A stretch of 64,000 nt of DNA from Candidatus Competibacteraceae bacterium (lineage in GTDB: Bacteria > Pseudomonadota > Gammaproteobacteria > Competibacterales > Competibacteraceae): assembly GCA_003989085.1 (NCBI GenBank), contig RXIV01000008.1, positions 1 through 64,000 on the forward strand, written 5' to 3'. Positions 9,444-18,417 of this stretch are shown here, piece by piece (the stretch's first letter is position 1; every line of letters starts with the position of its first letter). The notes below the pieces were generated by a model, which made no database searches, was not told the DNA's origin, and saw only the letters and a program-made list of their open reading frames with translations. The position numbers and the translations under genes were made by a program.

Positions 9444-10307
9444 TCAGGGTGCTTTCCAGGCTGTTGAACCGTACAGCACCGCTGTGCAGGCCGCCGGCAA
9501 TCGATCTGCCGAGGGGGGTTCCGGTTTGCGATAAGGCTTGGGCGACCGCGCCGCCTGCACCAGATCCTGCACCCAATGGCGCAAATCAGCGTCGCAACCA
9601 TCGTCCATCGGCAGCGGTTTCTGCGCTTTGCATTGCTCAGAATCGGGTGGGCAGGCCAGCCGGACATGAAAATGGGCATCATGCCCCCACCACGGTCGCA
9701 CCTTCTCCAGCCAGCGTCGATCCGGCTCGCTCTCACATAAGGCTTGCTTGATGATCGCGTTGACGAAGATTCGTTCCACATCCGGTGCCTGCGCCGCCAG
9801 TTTCAGCGCATCCCGATAGCGCGGCGACCAGCGGGCTGGATTCAGCGTTCCTTTGGTAGCATAAATCATCGATGGCATCTCGATCTGCTCGGTATCCGCC
9901 GGCGATAGCGTCCGCTCGCGGGGCTGCTGCAAAAACCACACATCGACATCCAGCCCACTTTGATGACTGCGATGGCCGTTGGGCATTGGCCCGCCACGCG
10001 GTTGCCCCAGATCGCCAATCAGCAGCCGCCCACCGTGGGCGCTCACCTGTTGCCCTAACTGCTCCACAAACCGGATCAGCCGGGGATGACCGTAATAGCG
10101 GTTGCGGCTGGGGCGCATCACCTGGTAGCCCTCCCCGATCAGGGGCAGCGGCGCGGCTCCGGCGATGCAGCCGGCCGCATAAGAGCCAATCACTTCTGGC
10201 GCTCCAACCGATGGGCGCGCCACCGTACTCCAGCCATTGCCGGCTTGAACCGGTAGGACGTTGACCAACAACAGCAGAAATACGGAAATCCAGCGTTGAA
10301 CGGACAT
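9444..10307 (-). CDS. mepA: Penicillin-insensitive murein endopeptidase
   Basis: MepA is a periplasmic LAS-type metallopeptidase that cuts D-Ala-mDAP cross-links in peptidoglycan. The protein (287 aa from ATG 10307; a GTG at 10319 is possible) begins with a signal peptide ending VLPVQAG. Zinc-site motifs are present: HRSHQSGLDVDVWF, and WWGHDAHFHVRLACP near residue 220. Conserved cysteines typical of the family are seen (CIAG, LCES, LACP, EQCK, DGCDADL). It is a single gene, convergent with tcdA. Confidence 0.93.
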   Translation of the reverse strand: MSVQRWISVFLLLLVNVLPVQAGNGWSTVARPSVGAPEVIGSYAAGCIAGAAPLPLIGEGYQVMRPSRNRYYGHPRLIRFVEQLGQQVSAHGGRLLIGDLGQPRGGPMPNGHRSHQSGLDVDVWFLQQPRERTLSPADTEQIEMPSMIYATKGTLNPARWSPRYRDALKLAAQAPDVERIFVNAIIKQALCESEPDRRWLEKVRPWWGHDAHFHVRLACPPDSEQCKAQKPLPMDDGCDADLRHWVQDLVQAARSPKPYRKPEPPSADRLPAACTAVLYGSTAWKAP

Positions 10308-10601
10308 CAGACTTTTCACTCCGCCAAAATAACGTGGGATGTCCCGGCGTTTACGCCGGGGAGGGATAGCGCACCACTCAACGGGTGGTCAGCTTTTTGC
10401 TTGAACTCAAGCATAACATCTTGTATTGTAAACCTAATGCGTTAAGACGCCCTCAGGGGAAACCGTTGCAACGCAGCAAAAGCGACCGATTACCTTCCTT
10501 CGTCCAAGCATGCTGACACCGCCGCGAAAGACTCCTGGCGGGCAGAAAGTATGGGTAGTTGACTCCACTCCACCTTCGGTTTTCTGACCCGGAATCCTTG
10601 T
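10308..10601. other. Intergenic region with a TTTA-loop hairpin (10342-10361)
   Basis: The region lies between the divergent mepA and glk genes. Its one clear element is a 7-bp GC stem plus a T-G pair closing TTTA (10343-10349 with 10354-10360), followed by GAGGGATAG. It is close kin of the element at 5247-5266. No credible reading frame is seen. A promoter for glk must lie here but no strong -35/-10 pair stands out. Confidence 0.4.
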
Positions 10602-11561
10602 ATGCCCATTTCTTCCGCTATCCCGCCTGATCTGGTCGCCGACATTGGCGGCACCAACGCCCGATTTGCGCTGATTGACGCCAACCGCCGGCCCTACGCC
10701 GAGAAAGCTTTGCCTTGCGCCGCTTTTTCGGGACTGACGGCTGCTGTGCAAGCCTATCTTGCGGCAGTCGGCGGGCCGCGTCCAACCCAGGCGGCCTTTG
10801 CCGTCGCCACCCCTATCAGCGGCGACTGGATTCAATTTACCAACAGCGATTGGTCCTTCTCGACCGAAGCGGTGGGCCGGGAACTGGATTTGGAGCGACT
10901 GCTGATTCTCAATGACTTCACCGCGCTGGCGCTGGCGCTGCCCTTGTTGACCCCTGACGAACGGCGGCCAGTCGGTGGCGGAACGGCTGTCGAGGACGCA
11001 CCAATTGGTCTGCTTGGCCCTGGCACCGGGCTGGGCGTATCGGGGCTGGTGTGGTCGGGGCAAGACTGGATTCCGCTGCAAAGCGAGGGTGGGCACGTCA
11101 CCTTTTCACCAGTGGATCAGCGGGAATGGGCGGTGGCTCAGGTGCTGCAACGGCGCTTCGGCCACCCCTCGCCAGAACGGCTGTTGTCCGGGCCGGGCCT
11201 GGTGAATTTGTACCAGGCGCTGGCGGAAGTGGAAGGCTGGTCGGCAGCGGTGCTGGAACCCGCCGAGATTACTGACCGAGCGCTGGCCGGAACCTGTCCC
11301 CATTGCCGGGACGTACTGGAGATTTTCTGTGGGGCGCTGGGCACGGCGGCAGGCAATCTGGCGATCACGCTCGGCGCACAGGGTGGTGTTTATATCGGCG
11401 GCGGCATCGTGCCCCGCTTAGGAGATTTCTTTGATCGGTCGTCGTTCCGCGCCCGCTTTGAAGCCAAGGGCCGGTTCAGCAGTTACCTGGCGGCAGTGCC
11501 CACCTGGGTCATCACTGCGGCCAATCCGGCGCTGCGCGGGGTCGCGGCGGCGCTGGTCTGA
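10602..11561 (+). CDS. glk: Glucokinase
   Basis: Glucokinase phosphorylates glucose with ATP to glucose 6-phosphate, feeding glycolysis or glycogen metabolism. The 319-aa protein has the phosphate-1 motif DIGGTNARFALID (about 14-26), the catalytic LLILNDFTALA region (Asp near 106), GPGTGLGVSGL, and GGVYIGGGIVPRL near the C-terminus. It is of the long proteobacterial Glk type rather than the ROK type, since the ROK cysteine zinc motif is absent. It stands alone on the plus strand, followed after 47 nt by the haem protein. Only weak Shine-Dalgarno complementarity is visible. Confidence 0.94.
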   Translation: MPISSAIPPDLVADIGGTNARFALIDANRRPYAEKALPCAAFSGLTAAVQAYLAAVGGPRPTQAAFAVATPISGDWIQFTNSDWSFSTEAVGRELDLERLLILNDFTALALALPLLTPDERRPVGGGTAVEDAPIGLLGPGTGLGVSGLVWSGQDWIPLQSEGGHVTFSPVDQREWAVAQVLQRRFGHPSPERLLSGPGLVNLYQALAEVEGWSAAVLEPAEITDRALAGTCPHCRDVLEIFCGALGTAAGNLAITLGAQGGVYIGGGIVPRLGDFFDRSSFRARFEAKGRFSSYLAAVPTWVITAANPALRGVAAALV

Positions 11562-11608
11562 CGCTTATACTTTTAGCGTCAAGTGATTTGAACCCAAGGA
11601 GTATTGCC

Positions 11609-12202
11609 ATGAAATCCGCCCTGATGCTCACCCTTGGCGCGGTGCTGGTGGCCGGAACCGCCCAGGCCCGACAGGAACCCGCCGTCCCATCGCCGGGCGC
11701 GTTGCCGGAGGTCAAAGCCAGTCGCGCCGCCGCGCAGCAATTCGGCAGCGCATTGAAAGAAGCCTTGCAACAGGCCATGCAGAACGGTGGGCCGGTCAGT
11801 GGCATCGCTGTTTGCCATGACAAAGCGGCGCAAATCGCCACTGATTTATCGCAGAAACAGGATTTGTTGCTAGGTCGAACCAGTCTCAAAATCCGTAACC
11901 CCGCCAATGCGCCTGACAATTGGGAACTGGCGGTGCTCAAGCAGTTTGAGGCCCGCAAGACGCAAGGCGAAGCGGTGGACAAGCTGGAGTTTTTCGCGGT
12001 CATTGATGACGACCAAGGCCAGAAAACTTTCCGCTACATGAAAGCCATTCCTACTGCCGCGCTGTGTCTGAGCTGCCACGGTGAAACCCTGAGTCCCGAA
12101 GTCACCGCCAAGTTGAAAGAGCTGTATCCGAACGATCAGGCGCGTGGTTTCAAGGAAGGCGACTTGCGCGGCGCGTTCACCATCGCCAAGCCATTGCCAT
12201 AG
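11609..12202 (+). CDS. Periplasmic c-haem protein, DUF3365/Tll0287-like
   Basis: An exported protein of 197 aa with a clear signal peptide (MKSALMLTLGAVLVAGTAQA) and one haem c attachment site C-L-S-C-H (153-157), placed as in DUF3365/Tll0287-like proteins, which are PAS-fold haem sensors or electron carriers. ATG 11609 is favoured by an AAGGAG 7 nt upstream; an earlier in-frame start at 11588 would bury the signal peptide. The nudJ gene follows 11 nt later and is probably in the same operon, though no functional link is obvious. The role (redox sensing or sulfur/oxygen electron transfer) is not determinable from sequence. Confidence 0.82.
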   Translation: MKSALMLTLGAVLVAGTAQARQEPAVPSPGALPEVKASRAAAQQFGSALKEALQQAMQNGGPVSGIAVCHDKAAQIATDLSQKQDLLLGRTSLKIRNPANAPDNWELAVLKQFEARKTQGEAVDKLEFFAVIDDDQGQKTFRYMKAIPTAALCLSCHGETLSPEVTAKLKELYPNDQARGFKEGDLRGAFTIAKPLP

Positions 12203-12213
12203 GACATCAACGC

Positions 12214-12666
12214 ATGGAATCCGGAGAATGGCTGCCGCATCTGACCGTCGCCACCATTATTGAGCGTGACGGACGGTTTTTGCTGGTCGAGGAATATGCG
12301 GACGGCGAGGAACTGGTTTACAACCAGCCCGCCGGCCATCTGGACGCACATGAAACGCTGGCGGCGGGGGCGATCCGGGAAACACTGGAGGAGACCGCCT
12401 GGGAAGTGGACGTCAGCGCCGTTGTCGGCGTCTATTACTGGACGCATCCCAAAGGCCATACCTTCGTCCGCACCTGCTTTGCCGGGGCGGCGCTGTATTA
12501 CCATCCCAATCAACGGCTGGATGATGGCATTGAACGGACGGTGTGGCTGACCCGGGATGAAGTCGCCGCGCTGGGGCCGAGATTGCGCAGTCCATTGGTG
12601 TTGCGTTGCATCGACGACTATCTGGCGGGGAAGCGTTATCCGCTGGAATTGTTCAGTTATCTCTGA
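12214..12666 (+). CDS. nudJ: Nudix hydrolase, NudJ-like
   Basis: A 150-aa Nudix pyrophosphohydrolase. The Nudix box reads GHLDAHETLAAGAIRETLEE followed by TAWEV, with the catalytic REx2EE arrangement intact. It most resembles NudJ (YmfB), which acts on thiamine pyrophosphate and nucleoside di/triphosphates. NudJ proteins often sit beside mnmA (trmU), but here the gene follows the haem protein. It converges on the exported protein at 12670, with the two stops 3 nt apart. Confidence 0.88.
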   Translation: MESGEWLPHLTVATIIERDGRFLLVEEYADGEELVYNQPAGHLDAHETLAAGAIRETLEETAWEVDVSAVVGVYYWTHPKGHTFVRTCFAGAALYYHPNQRLDDGIERTVWLTRDEVAALGPRLRSPLVLRCIDDYLAGKRYPLELFSYL

Positions 12667-12669
12667 CGA

Positions 12670-13152
12670 TCAGAAAAACCGCAGATAGGCTTCCAGCACC
12701 CGCAAAGTGTACGCACCGGTCGAGCCGTCGCGGTACTGGGCGGGATCGCCGGTCATCCACCAAGCGGCGGCGCGTTGCACCGCGACGATCTCGTTATTAC
12801 CGGCGGCGGCAAATTCCTCGCGCAGCACTTTCCCCATCACGCAAACCAGCACCTGCCGGGCCAGCGCCTGATCAGCGGCGAACTGTTCCGGCGTCACCTC
12901 CTGATTCACGCAGCGTTTGGACCAGCGGCTGATATTGTCCGGCTTGATCCGCCAATCACTGTACAAGCCGGAATCAGGGCTGGCCGGCGGCGCTGACAGG
13001 CGCAAGGCCTCGACCAGCGCCTCAACCTTGGCGTCAGAAATCGGGGTCTGGGCGAACAGTCCCCCTGCCCACAGCAGGAGCAAGGCCGCCGGCAGCAGAT
13101 GGCGCAGGTGGAAGCGGAATAAGTCGGAACGGGATTGGAAGCAGCTCAACAT
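12670..13152 (-). CDS. Uncharacterised exported protein
   Basis: A 160-aa protein I do not recognise. It has a basic N-terminus followed by a hydrophobic signal sequence (LLPAALLLLWAGGLFAQ) and a mature part of about 125 residues. Two cysteines, in SKRCVNQEV and VLVCVMG, could form a disulfide. The mature part includes a conserved-looking segment RAAAWWMTGDPAQYRDG near the C-terminus. It lies downstream of creC on the same strand with a 135-bp gap, so it may or may not belong to that operon. A periplasmic location is inferred. Confidence 0.7.
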   Translation of the reverse strand: MLSCFQSRSDLFRFHLRHLLPAALLLLWAGGLFAQTPISDAKVEALVEALRLSAPPASPDSGLYSDWRIKPDNISRWSKRCVNQEVTPEQFAADQALARQVLVCVMGKVLREEFAAAGNNEIVAVQRAAAWWMTGDPAQYRDGSTGAYTLRVLEAYLRFF

Positions 13153-13287
13153 GGCGATGACTCCACTGGGTGGTCGGATTCAGCAGTCTGGGTTTAACGG
13201 GCAGGGACTTGACGATACCGCTAACGGGCCATGGTTTGATCGTCACTACGCCAGTAGCAAGCTATTTTCTATCGTGGAGTGGTCGTT

Positions 13288-14730
13288 CTACGCCGCCGGC
13301 AACCGCAGTCGGGCCATGACGCCGACCGCGTGTCCCGCCGAGTCCAGCGCGTTATCCATCACAATTGTACCGCCGTGCAATTGCGCCACCTCCCGGACAA
13401 AGGCTAAGCCCAACCCCGTGCTTTTCCGTCCGGTATCGGGGCGGGGCAGCGAGTAAAACCGCTCGAATAGCCGAGCGCGGGCGTAATCAGGAATGGGGTC
13501 GCCGCTATTGCTGATGGTCAACTGCCAGACCGTGCCATTGACTTCAGCGGTCAGCTCAATCACGCCGCCGGTGGGCGTGAAATCAAGTGCGTTGTCCATC
13601 AGGTTACCTAGCGCCTGAGCGATCAGGAACGGTTCGCCCAATACCGTCGCTTGTTCCGGCCAGTGATTTTCGATGCGCACCGCCTTCCGGGCGATCAGCG
13701 GGGCGCGGGAGGTCAGCAGTTCCTCAACGACCCGCCGCAACACCACCGGCCTCCGCTCATGCAATTCCCGGCGTTGTTCCACCATCGCCAGCACCAGCAG
13801 CCGATCCACCAGTTGCCGCAACCGTTCCGCCTCGCCCGCCGCCAGTGCGGCAAAGCGCTCCCGTTGCGCTGCCGGTAACTCGTCCTGCAACAGTTCTGCC
13901 GCTCCGGCAATCGCCGCCAATGGACTCTTCATTTCATGGGTCAGGGTGTGAACGTAGCGCTCGACATAATCCCGGCCTTCCAACCGCTCGCGCATGGTTT
14001 CCACCGCCTCGGCCAGCGCCCGCAATTCTGGCCCGCCGCCTTTGGGTACGGTGGAGCGTTGCCCTTCAGCAGCAGCGCGGGCATAAGCCGCAATGCGATA
14101 AATGGACCGGGCCAGCGACCAGGAAAACAACCCGCCAATGGTCAGCGCCGCCAGCAACAGGATGAGGGCGGCGCGGCGCAATTGCGCTTCCGCCCGATCC
14201 ACATGGGGCTGGACGCTAGCGGAGGGTTTGGCGACGGTCAACACGCCAATAATGCGCTCGCCCTCCCGAATCGGAGCCGCGACGTACATGACTGAACTGC
14301 GCTCATCCTTCGGATCAGTGCGGGTCGTGCGGGCGCCGTACTGTCCAGCCAAGGTCAGATACACATCATTCCAGCGGGAGTAATCTTCTCCAACCGCCTG
14401 GCCACTGGAATCGAACAGGACGATGCCCCGTGCGTCCGTGAGGTAGATACGGTGATCGAGGCGGTTCTTGACGATATCCCAAACCCTGGCATTGGGGAGC
14501 CGGCGGGCGTAGCTCTCCAGCCGGGTTTGCAATCGTCCATCCGCGATGCTGCCGTTCAACACATCGTCGCGCACCAGCACCGCCAGCAGATTGGCGGTAT
14601 CGATTAACGTCTCTTCGGTCGCCTTGCGGAAGGCCGGCTTGAGTTCCTTGCCGATCAGGTTCAGTGAGAAGTAGCCGCCCAGAGCGACGATCAGCAAATA
14701 GCCGAGAAAGAGCTTGAGGCTGAAACGCAT
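13288..14730 (-). CDS. creC: Sensor histidine kinase CreC
   Basis: The membrane sensor of the CreBC two-component system (480 aa). It has an N-terminal membrane segment (LKLFLGYLLIVALGGYF), a periplasmic dCache-like sensor domain (about 30-185), a second membrane helix (LILLLAALTIGGLFSWSLA), HAMP, then HisKA with the phospho-acceptor His265 in HTLTHEMKSPLAA, the N box NLMDNALDF and the G box GLGLAFV. The length and the N-terminal start match CreC; the frame is open further upstream, but ATG 14730 begins the conserved membrane helix. It lies 10 nt after creB, in one operon. In enterobacteria and pseudomonads CreBC responds to carbon metabolism and cell-wall stress; the signal here is unknown. 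Confidence 0.92.
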   Translation of the reverse strand: MRFSLKLFLGYLLIVALGGYFSLNLIGKELKPAFRKATEETLIDTANLLAVLVRDDVLNGSIADGRLQTRLESYARRLPNARVWDIVKNRLDHRIYLTDARGIVLFDSSGQAVGEDYSRWNDVYLTLAGQYGARTTRTDPKDERSSVMYVAAPIREGERIIGVLTVAKPSASVQPHVDRAEAQLRRAALILLLAALTIGGLFSWSLARSIYRIAAYARAAAEGQRSTVPKGGGPELRALAEAVETMRERLEGRDYVERYVHTLTHEMKSPLAAIAGAAELLQDELPAAQRERFAALAAGEAERLRQLVDRLLVLAMVEQRRELHERRPVVLRRVVEELLTSRAPLIARKAVRIENHWPEQATVLGEPFLIAQALGNLMDNALDFTPTGGVIELTAEVNGTVWQLTISNSGDPIPDYARARLFERFYSLPRPDTGRKSTGLGLAFVREVAQLHGGTIVMDNALDSAGHAVGVMARLRLPAA

Positions 14731-14740
14731 GGCGGGTGAG

Positions 14741-15436
14741 TCAAGGCAGGTTGCGGAGTTGCGCCGAATAGCCGAGGCCACGATGGGTGCGAATCGGATC
14801 GCATTGCGGATCAATCTCGCGCAATTTAGCCCGCAGGGTCTTGATGTGGGTGTCCACCGCCCGATCAAAACTAGCGGCCGGATCGGGCCAGGCCTGATCC
14901 ATCAGTTGCGCCCGCGAGAATACTCGTTCCGGTTGGGCCAGCAGGGTTTTCAGCAGCAGATACTCATAGCGGGTCAGGTTCAGGGCATGACCGCGATACC
15001 GGATCACAGCGCGAACTTCGTCCAGATCAAAGCTGGTTTCAGCGCTGCCGGTTTCGACTACAGCCGCCGGACGGGAGGCGCGTTTGAGGATGGCCTTGAC
15101 CCGCGCCGCCAGTTCACGCGGGCTGAACGGCTTGGTCACATAGTCATCCGCGCCCAGTTCCAGACCCAGCACCCGATCCAGTTCGGCGTTACGGGCGGAG
15201 AGAATCAGCGTTGGCAATTCCGAAACCCGCCGCAGCCGCTTGAGCAACTCCAGCCCGGAACCGTCCGGCAGACCGAGATCGAGGATCAGCAGATCGCAGG
15301 AGCCTGCCGCCAGTTCAGTTTCAGCGTCGCGGGCCAGACTGCGCCAGAGAACTTGGAATCCTTCGCTGGTCAGGGCAAATTCAACGATTTCGGCAATGGC
15401 CGGTTCATCTTCCACCAACAAGATACGGGTATTCAT
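14741..15436 (-). CDS. creB: Response regulator CreB (OmpR family)
   Basis: A 231-aa response regulator with a receiver domain (acidic pair EDE near the N-terminus, phospho-accepting Asp in LLILDLGLPDG, conserved Lys in YVTKPFSPRE) and a C-terminal OmpR-type winged helix (NLTRYEYLLLKTL, DRAVDTHIKTLRAKL). It is first in the creB-creC operon and is phosphorylated by the adjacent CreC. No Cre box could be confidently identified in the short region before the divergent ADP-ribosylglycohydrolase gene. Confidence 0.93.
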   Translation of the reverse strand: MNTRILLVEDEPAIAEIVEFALTSEGFQVLWRSLARDAETELAAGSCDLLILDLGLPDGSGLELLKRLRRVSELPTLILSARNAELDRVLGLELGADDYVTKPFSPRELAARVKAILKRASRPAAVVETGSAETSFDLDEVRAVIRYRGHALNLTRYEYLLLKTLLAQPERVFSRAQLMDQAWPDPAASFDRAVDTHIKTLRAKLREIDPQCDPIRTHRGLGYSAQLRNLP

Positions 15437-15580
15437 CAGGCGGTTCAGCGCGGAAACAGGCAGGGTCGCAATCGTATCATTCTAGCCTGGCGGCTACATT
15501 GGGTTCGCACCCTGCGGCGGTTGCCGCTAAAGTTATAAACAATGAAACTGAGAGATCAGCGTGAAAATTGGGAGATCAGC

Positions 15581-16567
15581 ATGACGATTGATACGGGCGT
15601 TGACGGCGACGGTCACGCCCACACCGTGGACTCCACCTTGCCATCCCGCGCTTTGGGCTGTTTGTTCGGTTCGGCGGTCGGCGATGCGGTGGGGACCACC
15701 CTGGAATTTTGCCGCCGCGACAGCGTTCCACCACTGAGCGATTTGGTGGGCGGCGGGCCGTTTCACTTGCAGGCTGGGCAGTGGACCGACGATACCGCAA
15801 TGGCGCTGGCCTTGGGCGAGTCGCTGTGCGAATGCGGTGGGTTAAACCTGCTGGATCTGATGGAACGGTTTATCGCCTGGTATCGGCACGGGCGTTATTC
15901 CTGCACCGGCGACTGTTTCGACATCGGCATGGCGACTCAACAGGCGCTGGAACGGTTTCTGGAGACCGGCGATTCCGAAGCCGGCAGCCGTTCGCTACGC
16001 GCTGCGGGCAACGGTTCGTTGATGCGGCTGGCCCCAATCCCGATTTTCTACCATACCGATCTAAGCGCTGGAATCGAAGCGGCGCGGCGGCAAAGCCTTG
16101 CTACGCACGGTGCGGCAGAAGCTATAGACGCCTGTGCGGCCTATGCGGAACTGCTGATTCATGCGATCAACGGAGCGTCCAAAACCGAGGTTCTGGCCTG
16201 CGCCATCCCTGATTTGGCACCAGCGATTGCCGCGATCATCGGCGGCTCCTGGCGCGATAAGTCCCGCGACCAGATCAGTTCGTCAGGCTATGTCGTGCAT
16301 AGCCTGGAAGCAGCACTATGGTGCGTGGCCCACTCGGCGAATTTCCGCGAGGCGGTGTTGCTGGCGGCCAATTTGGGCGATGACGCCGATACCGTGGCGG
16401 CGATTACCGGGCAACTGGCGGGGGCGCTGTGGGGAGTGGACGGCATCCCGGCGGACTGGCTGGAGAAACTGGCCTGGCGGGAGCGGATTGAACAATTGGG
16501 ATTGCGGTTGCTGGCGGGCGCTCAAACTATTCTTGACCCAAACAGTCAACAATCGGACAATCCTTGA
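15581..16567 (+). CDS. ADP-ribosylglycohydrolase (DraG-like)
   Basis: A hydrolase of 328 aa that removes ADP-ribose from proteins or small molecules using two Mg2+ ions. Family signatures are visible: [14 protein letters not shown] at the N-terminus, the metal-binding WTDDTAMA (about 67-74), [13 protein letters not shown], and the C-terminal metal motif [14 protein letters not shown] 15581 is preferred (GGGAG 7 nt upstream); the 9-mer GAGATCAGC is repeated just before it at 15551 and 15570. It could be the DraG that reactivates nitrogenase reductase or a general ARH. No draT or nif gene is in the window, so the substrate is open. It overlaps a short upstream extension of erpA and is probably co-transcribed with it. 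Confidence 0.87.
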   Translation: MTIDTGVDGDGHAHTVDSTLPSRALGCLFGSAVGDAVGTTLEFCRRDSVPPLSDLVGGGPFHLQAGQWTDDTAMALALGESLCECGGLNLLDLMERFIAWYRHGRYSCTGDCFDIGMATQQALERFLETGDSEAGSRSLRAAGNGSLMRLAPIPIFYHTDLSAGIEAARRQSLATHGAAEAIDACAAYAELLIHAINGASKTEVLACAIPDLAPAIAAIIGGSWRDKSRDQISSSGYVVHSLEAALWCVAHSANFREAVLLAANLGDDADTVAAITGQLAGALWGVDGIPADWLEKLAWRERIEQLGLRLLAGAQTILDPNSQQSDNP

Positions 16568-16596
16568 CGATTTTTCATTTCAATGAGGATAGAGCC

Positions 16597-16959
16597 ATGA
16601 ATGCCATTGCCGAAACCTTTACCCCCGCCGACAACCCGTTGCTGTTCACCGACGCCGCCGCCTTGAAGGTCAAAGCATTGATCGAAGAGGAAACCAACCC
16701 GAGTCTGATGCTGCGGGTGTTCATTTCCGGCGGCGGTTGCTCCGGCTTTCAGTATGGTTTCACCTTCGACGAAAACCTCGGCGATGGCGATACTGTGGTG
16801 GAAAATCATGGCGTCAAGCTGCTGATCGATCCGATGAGCTTCCAATATCTGGTTGGGGCCGAGATCGACTACACCGAAGGGCTGGAAGGCGCTCAGTTCG
16901 TGATCCGCAATCCCAATGCGGTCACCACCTGCGGTTGTGGCTCCTCTTTTTCCAACTGA
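16597..16959 (+). CDS. erpA: Iron-sulfur cluster insertion protein ErpA
   Basis: An A-type carrier of 120 aa that delivers [4Fe-4S] clusters to apo-proteins such as IspG/IspH, and would serve the hydrogenase nearby too. The three invariant cysteines are present in [10 protein letters not shown] and in CGCGSSF near the C-terminus. ATG 16597 has GAGGA upstream and gives the normal length. It follows the ADP-ribosylglycohydrolase by 29 nt and ends at a strong terminator. Confidence 0.94.
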   Translation: MNAIAETFTPADNPLLFTDAAALKVKALIEEETNPSLMLRVFISGGGCSGFQYGFTFDENLGDGDTVVENHGVKLLIDPMSFQYLVGAEIDYTEGLEGAQFVIRNPNAVTTCGCGSSFSN

Positions 16960-17036
16960 ACTTCCCCGACGGGCGGGGCCGCAATGCCCCCGCTTAGGCC
17001 GGATCAATCCCGTCTAGGATCCCTCTCACAAACGAC

Positions 17037-17076
17037 AGCGGCGGGTGGCTCCATCGAGCCACCCGCCGCTTTTTTT
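17037..17076 (+). terminator. Rho-independent terminator after erpA
   Basis: A 14-bp perfect GC-rich stem (17037-17050 with 17057-17070) with loop CCATCG is followed directly by a run of T (17070-17076). This is the strongest intrinsic terminator in the window. Read from the minus strand it also lies just beyond the fba stop, though without a T-run on that side. Confidence 0.92.
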
Positions 17077-17087
17077 AACCGGACCGA

Positions 17088-18158
17088 TTACAGAGTCAGC
17101 GACTTACCCTTTGAGCCGAGATCGACAAAGGCTTCATTTAGCCGGGCGACCATGTTCTGTTCCGCCAGCCGCAGATATTTGCGCGGGTCATAGAACTTCT
17201 TGTAGGGCTTGTCGGTTTCCGGGTCAACCTGGTACAGAAACGCCTTGGGATTTTCCGTGACGAACTTGCCAATCGCTTCGGAATAGGCAAATTGCAAGTC
17301 GGTGTCGATATTCATTTTGAACACACCGTAACCCACGGCCTCGGTAATTTTTTCCTTTTCCGAGCCGGAACCGCCGTGGAACACCAGATTCAGCGGCTTG
17401 GCGCTGGTGCCCCGTTTCTGCTCAATCAGAGCCTGGGAGTTTTTGAGAATCTCCGGGCGCAATTGCACATTGCCGGGCTTGTAGACGCCATGCACGTTGC
17501 CAAACGAGGCGGCAACCGAGAAATGCCCAATCGGGTTCAGCCGCTCATAGGCTTGCAGCACGTCTTCCGGCTGGGTGTAAAGATGGGAATTGTCGGCGCT
17601 TTCGTCCATTTCCTTGCCAATGCCGTCTTCTTCACCGCCGGTCACGCCCAGTTCGATTTCCAGGCTCATATCCAGCGGGGCCATCCGGGCCAGAACACGG
17701 GCGCATTCGTTCAGGTTAAATTCCATGCTCTCTTCGGAAAGATCGAGCATGTGCGAACTGAACAGCGGCTTGCCGTATTGCTTGAAGTATTTTTCGCCTT
17801 CGTCCAGCAGCGCATCCACCCAGGGAATCAGACCCTTGTTGGCGTGATCGGTGTGCAGCACCACGCACACCCCGTAATGTTCCGCGAGCAGATGAACATG
17901 CAGCGCCGCCGACACCGCGCCCAGCACCTTAGCTTTGAAACTGTCCTTCATACCCTGACCGGCGTAGAACTGGGCGCCGCCATTGGAAAGCTGGATGATC
18001 ACGTCACCCTGATTTTTGGCCGCCGCTTCCAGCACTGCGTTGGTGGTGCTGCTGCTGGAAACGTTGACCGCCGGCAGCGCATAACCGCCGGCCTTCGCCG
18101 CCGCGACCAGGGTCAGATAATCTTTGCCGGTAACGACTCCGGGTTTGAGTTGGGCCAT
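17088..18158 (-). CDS. fba: Class II fructose-bisphosphate aldolase
   Basis: A zinc-dependent aldolase (356 aa) of the FbaA type, cleaving or forming fructose 1,6-bisphosphate in glycolysis and gluconeogenesis. Zinc-site and catalytic motifs are visible: LHTDHANKGL, SSHMLDLSEES, ELGVTGGEEDG, FGNVHGVY and LVFHGGSGS; also MNIDTDLQFAYSEAIGKF. ATG 18158 (MAQLKPGV) with GAGGA upstream fits the family. A longer open frame to 18242 has no support. It is convergent with erpA. Confidence 0.95.
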   Translation of the reverse strand: MAQLKPGVVTGKDYLTLVAAAKAGGYALPAVNVSSSSTTNAVLEAAAKNQGDVIIQLSNGGAQFYAGQGMKDSFKAKVLGAVSAALHVHLLAEHYGVCVVLHTDHANKGLIPWVDALLDEGEKYFKQYGKPLFSSHMLDLSEESMEFNLNECARVLARMAPLDMSLEIELGVTGGEEDGIGKEMDESADNSHLYTQPEDVLQAYERLNPIGHFSVAASFGNVHGVYKPGNVQLRPEILKNSQALIEQKRGTSAKPLNLVFHGGSGSEKEKITEAVGYGVFKMNIDTDLQFAYSEAIGKFVTENPKAFLYQVDPETDKPYKKFYDPRKYLRLAEQNMVARLNEAFVDLGSKGKSLTL

Positions 18159-18417
18159 GAATGAATCCTCGTTTGGGGGTGAAGGGGGAACAACTATTGC
18201 GCCCGCGAAGTATAGCCGCTGCGCTGTTGCCATAACAGCCACGTTGCCACTGAGGGCGACGGGCGGCCTCTGCTGTTTGATCGGCGCGAAACTACCGCAA
18301 TCCGGCTTGTTGCGCCTGCCGGTTGAGCATCCTGAGCTTTTGTAGAGTGCTCAAGTAGAGATTTGGCTAATCTAGCCGCTACGCACTATCTTTAAGGTCG
18401 TGACTCGCGCCAACTTT
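18159..18417. other. Intergenic region upstream of fba and the hydrogenase operon
   Basis: About 260 bp between the divergent fba and hydrogenase genes with no coding potential. It must carry the fba promoter. I see no clear operator other than the tandem repeat that begins at 18418. Confidence 0.4.

Noticed and set aside
17292..18164. A 290-codon plus-strand frame opposite the aldolase.
   Set aside because: The minus frame is a complete class II aldolase. The plus frame has no motif and is a codon-bias shadow.
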